The notes: generated from the letters alone by a model not told the origin. 64,000 bases of DNA from Flavobacteriales bacterium UBA6051 (GCA_002427735.1 DIYP01000007.1:403397-467396); one strand, 5' to 3'; numbered from the stretch's first letter, positions 47,885 to 56,923 are shown. Translations and numbers: made by a program.

Positions 47885-49693
47885 ATGAAACGAACATTAC
47901 TTTTTGCAACGCTCATGCTCATCGGCTTTATGAGTCAGGCGAACACAATTACTGTTACAAATACAAACGATTCTGGACCAGGCTCATTGAGAGAGGCATC
48001 TGTTAATGCTGCGAGCGGCGATACTATTAGGTTCAGCTCAAGTTTGCTAACTGCTGCGGTCGATTCTATTTCGTTAAGTACTGAAATAGACTTTGGGACT
48101 AAAGTGGTTGTCATCAAAGGACTTTACACTGCTACAGATACCTTGTTCATCTCAGGAGCAAATAACTCACGTATTTTCCATTTTGGGGCGACTGGAGACG
48201 TGTACTTGGATTCCCTCGTATTGATTAATGGAAATGGGGCAGGTAGTTTTCTTAACGGAAACGGAGGGGCTATACTTTTTAGTGATCTAAGTGACACGGT
48301 ATATGTCAAGAACTCTGTTATTCATAATAACTCTGCATTTTCAAGTGGTGGTGGTATTTTTTGTTACGGAGCATCTCCGAGAATTTCAATTGAAAACGTT
48401 ACTCTAAGTAATAATTCTGCAGTCGGAAATGGCGGAGGGATATATATTGCTCCTTATCAAGTTTCAGAGAACCATCTGATTGTTCACAACTCGACAATTT
48501 CAGGCAATACTGCGAACACGGGAGCCGGAATTTATACACTTGCAGAAATCACGTTGATAACCATGACAAATAGCACCGTTGTATACAATACCGCAATTAC
48601 ATCCAATGGAGGGATCGATGTTTCGGCGGGAACTACTGGGCGACTAGATCTTGAGAACTCAACTGTGGCTTTTAATCAAGCTCCGACGGCAGCAGGGATC
48701 TATATCATTGCTGCCTGGAATCCTGTCCTTTACGCAAGGAATTCAATTGTGATTGAAAATGGACCAAACGCATCAGGTATCGCAGGAAACTTGAGTTTAG
48801 TTTCCAATGGATACAATATTTACAGCGATAATCTTCCGAGCGTACCTTTTTCGCAAAATGCAACGACAGACCTATTAAGTCAAAGTTTGGCAAGCGTAGA
48901 CTTGGCTCCCTTGGATTTTTATGGAGGTACGACTAAGACCATGAAGCCATTATCAGGAAGTGTTGCCATAGACGCTGGTGATCCTGCTGATTTAAGTGCC
49001 GCTCAGAATGGACTGATCAGTGGAGTAAGAGATATTGGTGCAGCGGAGAGTTGTAATGCAACAGTTTCATCTTTCAGTATCACTGAATGTACTTCTTATA
49101 CTGTTCCAAGTGGTAATACAACTTATACAACTGCAGGAACTTACACTGTAAATGACACAATTGCAAATGCAGCTGGATGTGACAGTTTAATGACTATTGC
49201 ACTCACAATATCGGATCCTGTAGACGTTTCTACTACATTAACAGGAGTAACCATTAGTGCTAATGCGACGGGTACAACTTATCAATGGATAGATTGTGGC
49301 AACAACAATGCGCCAATTAATGGTGAAACTGGGGCTAGTTATACGGCTACTTCAAACGGTGATTACGCTGTAATTGTAACGGACGGTAACTGCTCAGACA
49401 CTTCAAGTTGCGTAACCATAGCAGAAGTCGGAATAGGCGAGAATGCTTTTGGGAGTGGCATAAAGATTTATCCAAATCCGACAAGTGGAATTGCAAGAGT
49501 TGATTTGGGTGCAATAACACAGGCCTCAGTTACCTTGATGGATTACACAGGTAAAGAATTATCAAGCAAGAGCCTAAATCAAACAGAAGGAAACATTGTG
49601 GAGTTTTCAATGGATGATTTTAGTGCAGGAGTTTACTTTGTTCGCATAGAGCAGGGTGACCAACAAAAAGTCCTGAAGTTAATTCGTAAATAA
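47885..49693 (+). CDS. secreted parallel beta-helix adhesin-like protein with T9SS domain
   Basis: 602 aa from MKRTLLFATLMLIGFMSQAN (upstream ATG at 47780 lacks a leader). Right-handed beta-helix, residues 20-410: TNDSGPGSLREA, SGGGIFCYGASPRISIENVT in part, NGGGIYIAP, STISGNTANTGAGIYT. It is followed by the 'choice-of-anchor' end VAIDAGDPA, a domain with ITECTSYTVPSGNTTYT...AAGCDSLM, a PKD-like piece, and a T9SS tail (IKIYPNPTSGIARVDLG ... KVLKLIRK). Surface adhesin or polysaccharide-binding role inferred. Confidence 0.88.
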   Translation: MKRTLLFATLMLIGFMSQANTITVTNTNDSGPGSLREASVNAASGDTIRFSSSLLTAAVDSISLSTEIDFGTKVVVIKGLYTATDTLFISGANNSRIFHFGATGDVYLDSLVLINGNGAGSFLNGNGGAILFSDLSDTVYVKNSVIHNNSAFSSGGGIFCYGASPRISIENVTLSNNSAVGNGGGIYIAPYQVSENHLIVHNSTISGNTANTGAGIYTLAEITLITMTNSTVVYNTAITSNGGIDVSAGTTGRLDLENSTVAFNQAPTAAGIYIIAAWNPVLYARNSIVIENGPNASGIAGNLSLVSNGYNIYSDNLPSVPFSQNATTDLLSQSLASVDLAPLDFYGGTTKTMKPLSGSVAIDAGDPADLSAAQNGLISGVRDIGAAESCNATVSSFSITECTSYTVPSGNTTYTTAGTYTVNDTIANAAGCDSLMTIALTISDPVDVSTTLTGVTISANATGTTYQWIDCGNNNAPINGETGASYTATSNGDYAVIVTDGNCSDTSSCVTIAEVGIGENAFGSGIKIYPNPTSGIARVDLGAITQASVTLMDYTGKELSSKSLNQTEGNIVEFSMDDFSAGVYFVRIEQGDQQKVLKLIRK

Positions 49694-49711
49694 CCCTAAT
49701 CACAGAAGTTG

Positions 49712-49739
49712 AGCCCCTCGCAGATTGCGGGGGCTTTTT
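49712..49739 (+). terminator. Rho-independent terminator of the beta-helix gene
   Basis: G/C-rich stem AGCCCC / GGGGCT extended by a T-G wobble, loop, T-run; 18 nt after the stop codon at 49693. Confidence 0.8.
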
Positions 49740-49749
49740 CTTTTGAGGA

Positions 49750-49905
49750 TTTAATTTGATTGTGCTATTGATGCGACGGATGATTTTAATTTGATTGGAG
49801 AAGAGGGGTGAAGTAATTTTTGCTTGATAATGAGCAATCATTATGTTACTTAGCTTAGGTAAAGATCTGTTCCAATCTAACGATTGAACGGATCGTTTTT
49901 TTTTT
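49750..49905 (+). other. unassigned intergenic segment ending in a strong terminator (possible small RNA)
   Basis: No credible ORF. A 13-mer TTTAATTTGATTG occurs twice (49750 and 49785). At 49864-49905 a 9-bp stem GATCTGTTC / GAACGGATC (one G-T wobble) is followed by eleven T's (49896-49905 region), a textbook terminator with no gene in front of it, since the beta-helix gene already ends at the terminator 49712-49739. Between 49906 and 50160 I see only AT-rich DNA that must contain the promoter of the restriction operon. Confidence 0.4.
49864..49905 (+). terminator. orphan Rho-independent terminator
   Basis: Stem 49864-49872 / 49886-49894 with 13-nt loop and a long T-run. Not attributable to a coding gene. 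Confidence 0.75.
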
Positions 49906-50160
49906 CCTTTCTCCTTTCTCAAAATGGGGTTCATCCCATAAACAACTTTAAAACGGAACACTCTTTTTGTGGCGGAACAGAGCAAAATGTATGTGGAGTT
50001 AGACCAAAAAGGTATTTGTTGCAACTTTTTCAGGTGAAAATTGAGTAGAAATACGCATTGACAATGTCGATTTGAGTGTCTAAGTTTGACAAATTCAATT
50101 GTGCAGACTACTATATTGATGAAAATCAAAACTAACCAAATATTCAGATCAACCAATCGC

Positions 50161-51456
50161 ATGAGTGAAAATACCAGAATGACTTCAGAGGGTATTTATA
50201 ACTACAAGTTTATCACATCTATTGGTGGTGCGAATGGTACATCCGCAAATATTGGCAAGCCTATTTTTTGGTATAGTGAAGTAAATGATGTTTGTCCTGC
50301 ATTGATTCTGCATTCAAATCCGTTACAGACAGATAAAGGTATAAACCCTTGGAGAGATGTCATAATTCCATCGGAGGGTGTCGCCTATTATAATGGCGAC
50401 AATAAATTTGCTGATCGCTCACCAGGAGCTAACCCTGAGAATGGCGGTCAATCAGGAAATAACAAAATTGAGAGTCTAATAAACCTTTATAAGAGTCACA
50501 AGAAGGAGGATCGACTTATTGCTCCGCCGATAATGATCTTTGAGCAAGTAAAGCATGACGGCAAGGTAAAAGGATATCGAGCATTTAAGGGATTAGGAAT
50601 CATAAATAAAACTCATGTTCGACAACAGTATGAAGACGATACTGATAGAGTATTTTCCAATTATTTGTTTGAAATAATACTTTTCAAGCTACCACATGAT
50701 GGGCTAAATTGGAATTGGATCACCGATAGGAGAAATCCTAAATTGAGCAAAAGAAATCAATTGCGCAATGCTCCGGAATCTTGGAAGAAATGGGTTAATG
50801 AAGGAGAGGCTTGTCTTGAAACTGTTAGGCAGAAAATTCTAGGATACTCAATAGCAACGCCAAAAGAACAATTGGATGAATTGCTACCCGGGCACATTAA
50901 AATATTGGATGCAATTATTAAACATTACAAAACAGATCGAAACGAAACCAAATTTGAAGCGTTAGCTTCTCTCGCAGCCGAGGAGTACTTCGGAGAATTG
51001 AGGTACACGAGAGGATGGATTACCCCACAATCAGGAGATATGGGCGTAGACTTTATTGGAAGATACGACTTTCATCATCCTGAAGTCCCCCAACCACTAG
51101 GTACTGTTCTAGGTACAACGTCTTTTTTGGTTATTGGTCAAGCTAAGTGTCGATTCCATGACAAAGCCGAAGTAGCAAGGGATATCGCAAGGGTAGCATC
51201 TAGATTACAGCGTGGTTGCATTGGAATTTACATTACAACAGCTACCTTTAGCAGGTCCGTTCAACATGAAGTGTCGTTGGATGAATATCCTATGATATTA
51301 ATCAATGGTCGACAGTTAGCGGATTTAGTAGCATCATACATTAAACGAACTGGAAAGAAGCTGACGGAGGTGCTTTCGGAACAGGATCAATGGTGTGTAG
51401 ATAATATTAAACATGTGCCTCCTCGATCAATTTTACATGATCAAATACCATCTTAA
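50161..51456 (+). CDS. Mrr-like type II/IV restriction endonuclease
   Basis: 431 aa from the ATG at 50161; ATGs at 50119 and 50179 are also possible. The C-terminal third carries a PD-(D/E)XK Mrr-type nuclease: GDMGVDFIGRYDF with Asp297, then FLVIGQAKCR with Gln327-x-Lys329, followed by IGIYITTATFS. The N-terminal ~210 residues (FITSIGGANGTSANIGKPIF, HSNPLQTDKGINPW, YRAFKGLGIINKTHV) look like a separate beta-rich DNA-reading domain (SRA/PUA-like by inference). First gene of a five-gene operon; 3 nt before the methyltransferase. Cuts DNA not protected by the partner methylase, by inference. Confidence 0.82.
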   Translation: MSENTRMTSEGIYNYKFITSIGGANGTSANIGKPIFWYSEVNDVCPALILHSNPLQTDKGINPWRDVIIPSEGVAYYNGDNKFADRSPGANPENGGQSGNNKIESLINLYKSHKKEDRLIAPPIMIFEQVKHDGKVKGYRAFKGLGIINKTHVRQQYEDDTDRVFSNYLFEIILFKLPHDGLNWNWITDRRNPKLSKRNQLRNAPESWKKWVNEGEACLETVRQKILGYSIATPKEQLDELLPGHIKILDAIIKHYKTDRNETKFEALASLAAEEYFGELRYTRGWITPQSGDMGVDFIGRYDFHHPEVPQPLGTVLGTTSFLVIGQAKCRFHDKAEVARDIARVASRLQRGCIGIYITTATFSRSVQHEVSLDEYPMILINGRQLADLVASYIKRTGKKLTEVLSEQDQWCVDNIKHVPPRSILHDQIPS

Positions 51457-51459
51457 TTA

Positions 51460-52410
51460 ATGGGAAATATTAGAGCGATAGATTTGTTTTGTGGAGCAGG
51501 AGGAAGCAGTTATGGAGCTAGAATGGCTGGCGTAGATATTGTTGCTGGATTTGATATTTGGGAACCAGCTCAAACAACATTTGGACATAACTTTAAAGGT
51601 GCAAAAGTTTATGGTGGTGATATTCGAGATGCTAAACCTAGAAACATAAAAAAGGAGATTGGAAAAATTGACCTAATAATGGGCTCTCCTGAATGTACGA
51701 ATCATTCAATTGCTAAAGGAGCGAAAGAGAGAGATGAGGATAGTAAGAAAACTGCATATCAAGTCACCCGATTTGCGAGAGAGTTTCGTCCTAAACATAT
51801 TGTCATAGAGAATGTTGTGCAAATGGGGTCTTGGAGTGGCCACCCTAGATTATTGGAAGAGCTCTGGGCATTAAATTATTCCGTTAAAGAGGTTAAGTTG
51901 AATGCTAAAAATTTTGGGGTAGCACAGTCGAGAAATAGACTTTTTCTGCTTTGTACAAAGGATAAAGAGATAAACGAAATAGAATATCCTAAAGGCGAAA
52001 TAAAACATGCTCATTCAATTATTGACTGGACGGATAATTACAAATTCACACCACTATACAAAGAAGGAAGAGCAATCCCTACTCTTGAAAGAGCAGAACG
52101 CGCGTTTGCTGAAATTGGCAAGAATGAACCATTTCTGATCGTTTATTATGGTACTGATAAAGGAGGAGGTTGGCAAAGTTTAGATCGACCATTACGTACT
52201 ATAACAACACTTGATCGTTTTGCCTTAGTAAAGCCGACATCGAACGGTCATATGATGAGGATGTTGCAACCAGAGGAGTTAAAGGCTGCTATGGGATATG
52301 GAAAAGATTTCAATTTAAATGTGGGAATAACCCGCAGAAACAAAGTCAAACTGATGGGGAATGGTGTATGCCCTCCTGTAATGAATGAGATTATCCGAAG
52401 TTTAATTTGA
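51460..52410 (+). CDS. C5-cytosine DNA methyltransferase
   Basis: 316 aa. Motif I AIDLFCGAGGSSYGARMAG, motif IV GSPECTNHS with catalytic Cys79 (the usual P-P-C is S-P-E-C here), motif VI HIVIENV, motif VIII AQSRNRLF, motif IX RPLRTITTLDRFA, motif X MGNGVCPPVM. The target-recognition region between VIII and IX is short (about 75 residues). Methylates cytosine at a sequence presumably matching the nuclease upstream. Its TGA overlaps the next gene's TTG start (TTGA). Confidence 0.95.
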   Translation: MGNIRAIDLFCGAGGSSYGARMAGVDIVAGFDIWEPAQTTFGHNFKGAKVYGGDIRDAKPRNIKKEIGKIDLIMGSPECTNHSIAKGAKERDEDSKKTAYQVTRFAREFRPKHIVIENVVQMGSWSGHPRLLEELWALNYSVKEVKLNAKNFGVAQSRNRLFLLCTKDKEINEIEYPKGEIKHAHSIIDWTDNYKFTPLYKEGRAIPTLERAERAFAEIGKNEPFLIVYYGTDKGGGWQSLDRPLRTITTLDRFALVKPTSNGHMMRMLQPEELKAAMGYGKDFNLNVGITRRNKVKLMGNGVCPPVMNEIIRSLI

Positions 52411-52934
52411 AGCTCCTTGATTTAAACATATTAGAAGATGGACGAAGCACTGGTTTGTCAGTAAGAAACGGAGGGTTCTTGCTTGAATCTGCTGCAGTTT
52501 GTCTAAATAGTTTTAATCATCCGCTTGAGGTTTCGTTTCCTGTATTTGGAGCCCTAAAGCAAAATTACCTATTAAGAAGAATAAAAGTAGATGAACTCGC
52601 CATTAACAGTTTTCTTGACCTAGAAGAAGCAACTCAGTTTGGAGCTATGGGTGTTGCAGTTGCCATTATGCAGGATCAAAAAAACATGACTGTTAAACGA
52701 TCATGGAAGGGTACAGGTTTCGATTATTGGGTCGGAGAATCAGATTCTGACAATAGTTTTAAAAACAGAATAAGGTTAGAGGTAAGTGGTGACCTAAAAG
52801 GAACTGATAATGAAATTGAGAGAAGACTAAAAGAAAAATTGGAACAAACAAAGAAGTCTGATCAGGAAAAAATCCCAGCCTTTGCCATAATTGTTGAGTT
52901 TAGCAACCCTAAATCTGTAACAGGTTCTCGATGA
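52407..52934 (+). CDS. small restriction-system protein with nuclease-like signature
   Basis: 175 aa. The start must be TTG at 52407 (overlap TTGA with the methyltransferase stop) because the next in-frame ATG is about 80 codons in. Conserved-looking segments are RSTGLSVRNGGFLLESAAVC, ATQFGAMGVAVAIM and RSWKGTGFDYWVGE. These are followed by RLEVSGDLKG and ending PAFAIIVEFSNPKS. The D ... LEVSG arrangement is reminiscent of a PD-(D/E)XK core, but I cannot confirm a family. Coupled on both sides (ATGA overlap with the Z1 gene), so surely part of the same system. Confidence 0.75.
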   Translation: MKLLDLNILEDGRSTGLSVRNGGFLLESAAVCLNSFNHPLEVSFPVFGALKQNYLLRRIKVDELAINSFLDLEEATQFGAMGVAVAIMQDQKNMTVKRSWKGTGFDYWVGESDSDNSFKNRIRLEVSGDLKGTDNEIERRLKEKLEQTKKSDQEKIPAFAIIVEFSNPKSVTGSR

Positions 52935-55900
52935 GTGATTTCGATAAAATAAACAATTGGCACGAAGAAGCTATGGATTTGGCAGAAATGGCTTTTTTCG
53001 CAAGGCGCGAGAACGATATTTATAGTTATTGGAAGTATATTAATCGAGCATTAAATTACGAAAAGGCAGCCGCGCGTGCCTTGGTCAATATTCCTCAAGA
53101 TGAAGATGACCCAACAAATGCAATTATTTACCAAAGTGCCATTCACTTTGCACTAAATCTAGATTACTTTTCTGAAGCCAAGAGACTTGCTAATGAATCT
53201 CTTGACCTTAACGCGCCAGAAAGCTTTAGGAGGGAATTAACCCTTTTGAAGGAGCAAATTAAAAGTCGGAAAGATGTTAATCGGCGCGTTACAGCGATGA
53301 TTGATAGTTTATTAGATAACGAGGAGGAAACTAGTAAAAATGATATTGTACGAGCGATTGACGGAGCAGTTCTTGCACAAGCAACTTATTCACGACAAAG
53401 CTCAGAATTAGTTAATAATCAAGTCAATAAATTAGCTCTGCGGATAGGTCTTGAGAGTAAAAATCTTGTTGATAATCCAGATTATCAAATTTTCGAATCA
53501 GAGTCTTTTGACAAATCATGGATAGAAGAGAAGAAGGAAGAGTTATCATGGGATTTCTGGAAAGCGTATAAGGTGCTATTGAACAAAAAGAAATACGCTA
53601 GTACGACTATTCAAAAACTAGACTCTTTAACAAATGATATTCTTTCTAGAATTGGTGACCCAAATAAGCCGGGAGAGTGGGATAAAAGAGGGATGGTAGT
53701 AGGGGATGTGCAATCAGGGAAAACGGGTAATTACATAGGCTTAATAAATAAAGCTGCTGACCTTGGGTTCCGCATAGTAATAGTTCTCACAGGGCTTTAT
53801 GAAAACTTGAGACAGCAAACTCAAGCTCGTATTGATGAAGGCTTTACAGGTGTAGTTTCGGATTTGAACAATATGAATTCTCAAAATCCTATTGGAGTTG
53901 GGAATTATCGCAAGGGTAAAAACATTGCAGTTCACCCTATTACCAGAGCAGGAGAGGGGGGAGATCTGAAAAAATCAACTTTACCTAATTTACCTATTAA
54001 TACAAATGACTATTACGCCATCGTTGTTAAGAAGAATCCTTCCGTGTTAAGAGCGCTTTTAATTTGGCTGCACGCAAGAGCTAAACAAGATGGGGACTAT
54101 CGCTTAATTAAGGATGTACCGTTAATGGTTATTGATGATGAGGCAGATTATGCTTCCATAAATGTTGACAAGGATTTCGTTTCCAGAATCAACAGTTATA
54201 TAAGGGCAATATTGGCTTTGTTTCAACAGAGTTCATTTATAGGTTACACCGCCACTCCTTTTGCCAATGTATTTATTTCCGATCATAACTCTACGGAAGA
54301 TAAAGATATAATGGTAGATGGTAAGCAATTTAAGTTGGGGGAAATCCTGTTCCCTAAAGATTTTATAATAAACTTACCTCCACCTTCTAGTTACATAGGA
54401 TATAGTAAGGTATTTGATAATTCAATCAACAACGAAAGTGATTACTTAAGCGGTGAATTACCGATGACGGTAATCGTTAATGATTATCACAACGATATCC
54501 CTCCTGGACATAGGAAATATAGTGATTTACCCGAAGGGTTACCGAAAAGTCTAGAGCGGGCAATAATTGCTTTTGTATTAGCCTGTGCAACAAGATCTGC
54601 ACGTGGTCAAATAGGCAATCATAATTCAATGCTAGTTCATGTCTCTTGGTATGTTAAATGGATAGATCGGGTAGCTGTATTAGTGAATCGCTATTTAGAT
54701 TATCTAAAGGAAGGTATAAAACTTCGAGACTCCGAGCTTATGATCAAGCTTGAATCCGTTTGGAGAAGTGAGTTCAGTGAAAAATCCGAAAAAATTACTT
54801 TAAACTTAGGGTATGATGATCCACGAATTATTGAGCATGATTGGATAGAGATCGAAAACAACCTTGATTCTGCGATTCGAAAAATTGAAGTTAGAGCCGT
54901 TCATGGAACTAAGAAAGATTTAGAATTTGAGAATAACACTCCATTAAATTACTCTGAATACCCACAGGGGTTGTCTGTTATTGCTGTTGGAGGTAATAAA
55001 TTATCTAGGGGACTCACTCTTGAAGGGTTGTCTATCAGTTATTTCCTTAGAGCGAGCAGATTTTATGACACCCTGCTCCAAATGGGAAGGTGGTTTGGTT
55101 ACAGGCCCGGTTATGCGGATGTATGTAGACTTTTTACAACCGGAGAATTGATTACATGGTATCAACACATTGCTAACTCAACTGAAGAACTGAAGGAACA
55201 GTTTGAGGTCATGGAGTTGTCAGAAAGAACTCCGAGTAATTTTGGGTTAAAAGTCCGGTCAGCGCCTGGCATGCTGAATATTTCATCTGCAGCTAAAATA
55301 CGTGGAGCCACTGATCTAACATTAAGTTATTCTGGTGAACTCATTGAAACATATGTAATCTCTAAGAAAATTAGTTCATTGCAGAACAATTTAAATGCTT
55401 TAACAAATCTATGTGATAAACTAGGAGAAACCAGCGGTATAACCCGTCAAAACCAGCCTTATATATGGGAAGGAGTTGGTCACAGCATCATAGATCATTT
55501 TATTTCTTCATATGATACTAAACAACCAAGTATGTTTTCTAACAATATCAGAGGATATATTGGGAAGCAACTCAGACATGGAAGGCTATCTAACTGGACT
55601 GTTGTTTTGATTAATAATTCGAAAGCCGATGAGTTTTATGATATTCTGATTGCAACAGGAGCCATTAGAATTGGATGTACTTTTAGAAAAGAAGTAGAAC
55701 GAAAAGATCCATTTGGTGACATAATAATTGACGAAGAAAATTACTTTATTCGTAAATCGCATATTATTAGTCCTCCACATGAACATCTTGACATGCCAGA
55801 GAGTGATCCTAGGTTTAAACTGGCTCTTAGGGATACAATAAATAATTCTAAAGCCAAGAATACGCCAACTGTTCCAGCAGGGAAGTTTGTTCGTAAAAAT

Positions 55901-56113
55901 AGAGGAGTAGAGAATGCCTTAATCCTTATTTATGTTTTGGACACTAAAGGCTTTAACGGTAAACCCGGTATCCCTGCGGTTGGATATGCATTAAGTTTGC
56001 CACATATAGAAAATGACGATAAATATCCTTACAAGGTGAACAATCAATTTATCAATGAGCTCTTTGAGATTCCTAATGATGCTGAAGAAGATCCGGAGTC
56101 GGAGGATGAATAA
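52931..56113 (+). CDS. Z1-domain superfamily II helicase/ATPase of a restriction system
   Basis: 1060 aa. An N-terminal helical region of about 240 residues precedes the ATPase: Walker A GDVQSGKT at 258-265 (Lys264), Walker B VIDDEADYAS with DDEAD at 402-406, and motif III GYTATPFANVF. The C-terminal Z1 module follows (about 680-760): VIAVGGNKLSRGLTLEGLSI and LLQMGRWFGYRPGYADVCRL. Z1 helicases were described computationally in prokaryotic restriction systems with a C5 methylase, PD-(D/E)XK proteins and a MutL/MORC-type ATPase. Likely drives DNA translocation or remodelling for the nuclease. ATG overlaps the previous TGA. Confidence 0.92.
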   Translation: MSDFDKINNWHEEAMDLAEMAFFARRENDIYSYWKYINRALNYEKAAARALVNIPQDEDDPTNAIIYQSAIHFALNLDYFSEAKRLANESLDLNAPESFRRELTLLKEQIKSRKDVNRRVTAMIDSLLDNEEETSKNDIVRAIDGAVLAQATYSRQSSELVNNQVNKLALRIGLESKNLVDNPDYQIFESESFDKSWIEEKKEELSWDFWKAYKVLLNKKKYASTTIQKLDSLTNDILSRIGDPNKPGEWDKRGMVVGDVQSGKTGNYIGLINKAADLGFRIVIVLTGLYENLRQQTQARIDEGFTGVVSDLNNMNSQNPIGVGNYRKGKNIAVHPITRAGEGGDLKKSTLPNLPINTNDYYAIVVKKNPSVLRALLIWLHARAKQDGDYRLIKDVPLMVIDDEADYASINVDKDFVSRINSYIRAILALFQQSSFIGYTATPFANVFISDHNSTEDKDIMVDGKQFKLGEILFPKDFIINLPPPSSYIGYSKVFDNSINNESDYLSGELPMTVIVNDYHNDIPPGHRKYSDLPEGLPKSLERAIIAFVLACATRSARGQIGNHNSMLVHVSWYVKWIDRVAVLVNRYLDYLKEGIKLRDSELMIKLESVWRSEFSEKSEKITLNLGYDDPRIIEHDWIEIENNLDSAIRKIEVRAVHGTKKDLEFENNTPLNYSEYPQGLSVIAVGGNKLSRGLTLEGLSISYFLRASRFYDTLLQMGRWFGYRPGYADVCRLFTTGELITWYQHIANSTEELKEQFEVMELSERTPSNFGLKVRSAPGMLNISSAAKIRGATDLTLSYSGELIETYVISKKISSLQNNLNALTNLCDKLGETSGITRQNQPYIWEGVGHSIIDHFISSYDTKQPSMFSNNIRGYIGKQLRHGRLSNWTVVLINNSKADEFYDILIATGAIRIGCTFRKEVERKDPFGDIIIDEENYFIRKSHIISPPHEHLDMPESDPRFKLALRDTINNSKAKNTPTVPAGKFVRKNRGVENALILIYVLDTKGFNGKPGIPAVGYALSLPHIENDDKYPYKVNNQFINELFEIPNDAEEDPESEDE

Positions 56114-56140
56114 CAACAATTTGTTAGAAGATCAAAGATT

Positions 56141-56719
56141 ATGGAAGAATCCACGATTGAATCGTTTGAATATTGGAGAGCGTACAAAGGTAACTGTACG
56201 AATATAAATGAAGCATTTGACGCCTTCAATTTGAGCTATTCTTTATACAATAAACTGTACAAGGAAATAGCATTATACATGGAATCTAAAGGGGAAGTTT
56301 CGATCTCTGCAAAAAATGCTTTTCCAGAGGCTAAGGGTGCAATAGACTACGTTGTTGGCTTTGTTGGCAGTAAACGATTAAGACAACTTTTTGAAAATGA
56401 CTCGGCCTGTAAGGCTTCGGTTGAATCATTTATAAGAATTATTGAAAATCAAGAATTTAATATAAAGTTAAGTACGGCAAGAGCAGTACCGGATCGCAAA
56501 AGTGATCTTGAGCTATTGGAAAAACTCAAGTCCAGTAATCCGAATATAGCCGTAAAAGGAATATTCGAGTTTATTTATGCAATTCGTTGCAATATAGTAC
56601 ATGGAGAGAAAACTCGTGCAGAGGTACAATTAGATGTTCTTTGTCCCGTAATTTTACTTTTAACAAAGGTTATTCCGGTTATATATTATAAATTGGAAAG
56701 GCTAGAAAACTCAAATTGA
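56141..56719 (+). CDS. helical protein with HEPN-like R-x4-H motif
   Basis: 192 aa, almost all alpha-helical by pattern. Near the C-terminus EFIYAIRCNIVHGEKTR contains R149-C-N-I-V-H154, the R-x4-6-H signature of HEPN-family RNases, in the context (helix, 'R-N-x-x-x-H-G'-like) common to that fold. It is the last gene of the operon (27 nt after the Z1 gene) and overlaps the convergent XRE gene by 9 nt. Could be a toxic effector or abortive-infection component; assignment by motif only. Confidence 0.65.
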   Translation: MEESTIESFEYWRAYKGNCTNINEAFDAFNLSYSLYNKLYKEIALYMESKGEVSISAKNAFPEAKGAIDYVVGFVGSKRLRQLFENDSACKASVESFIRIIENQEFNIKLSTARAVPDRKSDLELLEKLKSSNPNIAVKGIFEFIYAIRCNIVHGEKTRAEVQLDVLCPVILLLTKVIPVIYYKLERLENSN

Positions 56720-56917
56720 AGAAACAAGTAGCTCTCTAACATCAACCTCCAAAGCTTTAGCAATCTGAAACAGCGTCTCAATTCTAGGTTGCATGTCGTT
56801 TCTACACCATTTAGAAACAGTGGTTCTGTTCATATCCAATTCATCAGCTAACCAGTTGTTGGTTTTACCCTTTTCGGCGAGAACAGCTTTGATTCTATTG
56901 TAGACTTGTTTTTCCAT
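56711..56917 (-). CDS. XRE/Cro-CI family HTH regulator of the restriction island
   Basis: 68 aa from the ATG at 56917 (an in-frame TTG at 56926 would add three residues). Complete HTH_3: RIKAVLAEKGKTNNWLADEL, DMNRTTVSKWCRNDMQPR, LFQIAKALEVDVREL. Size and position fit a restriction-modification controller (C) protein or a Bacteroidota housekeeping XRE protein. It converges with the operon rather than leading it, and has a -7 box and an inverted repeat directly upstream. Confidence 0.88.
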   Translation of the reverse strand: MEKQVYNRIKAVLAEKGKTNNWLADELDMNRTTVSKWCRNDMQPRIETLFQIAKALEVDVRELLVSSI

Positions 56918-56923
56918 CTGGAA

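Noticed and set aside
50086..50160. Longer N-terminus of the nuclease starting at TTG 50086 or ATG 50119
   Set aside because: A TTG start with no coupling is unlikely; the ATG at 50161 or 50179 gives a start near the first domain-like residues. 50119 remains possible.
49620..50162. 180-codon minus-strand reading frame across the beta-helix gene end and intergenic region
   Set aside because: It overlaps a confirmed CDS and two terminators, has no recognisable domain, and its residues follow the T-runs and repeats of non-coding DNA.
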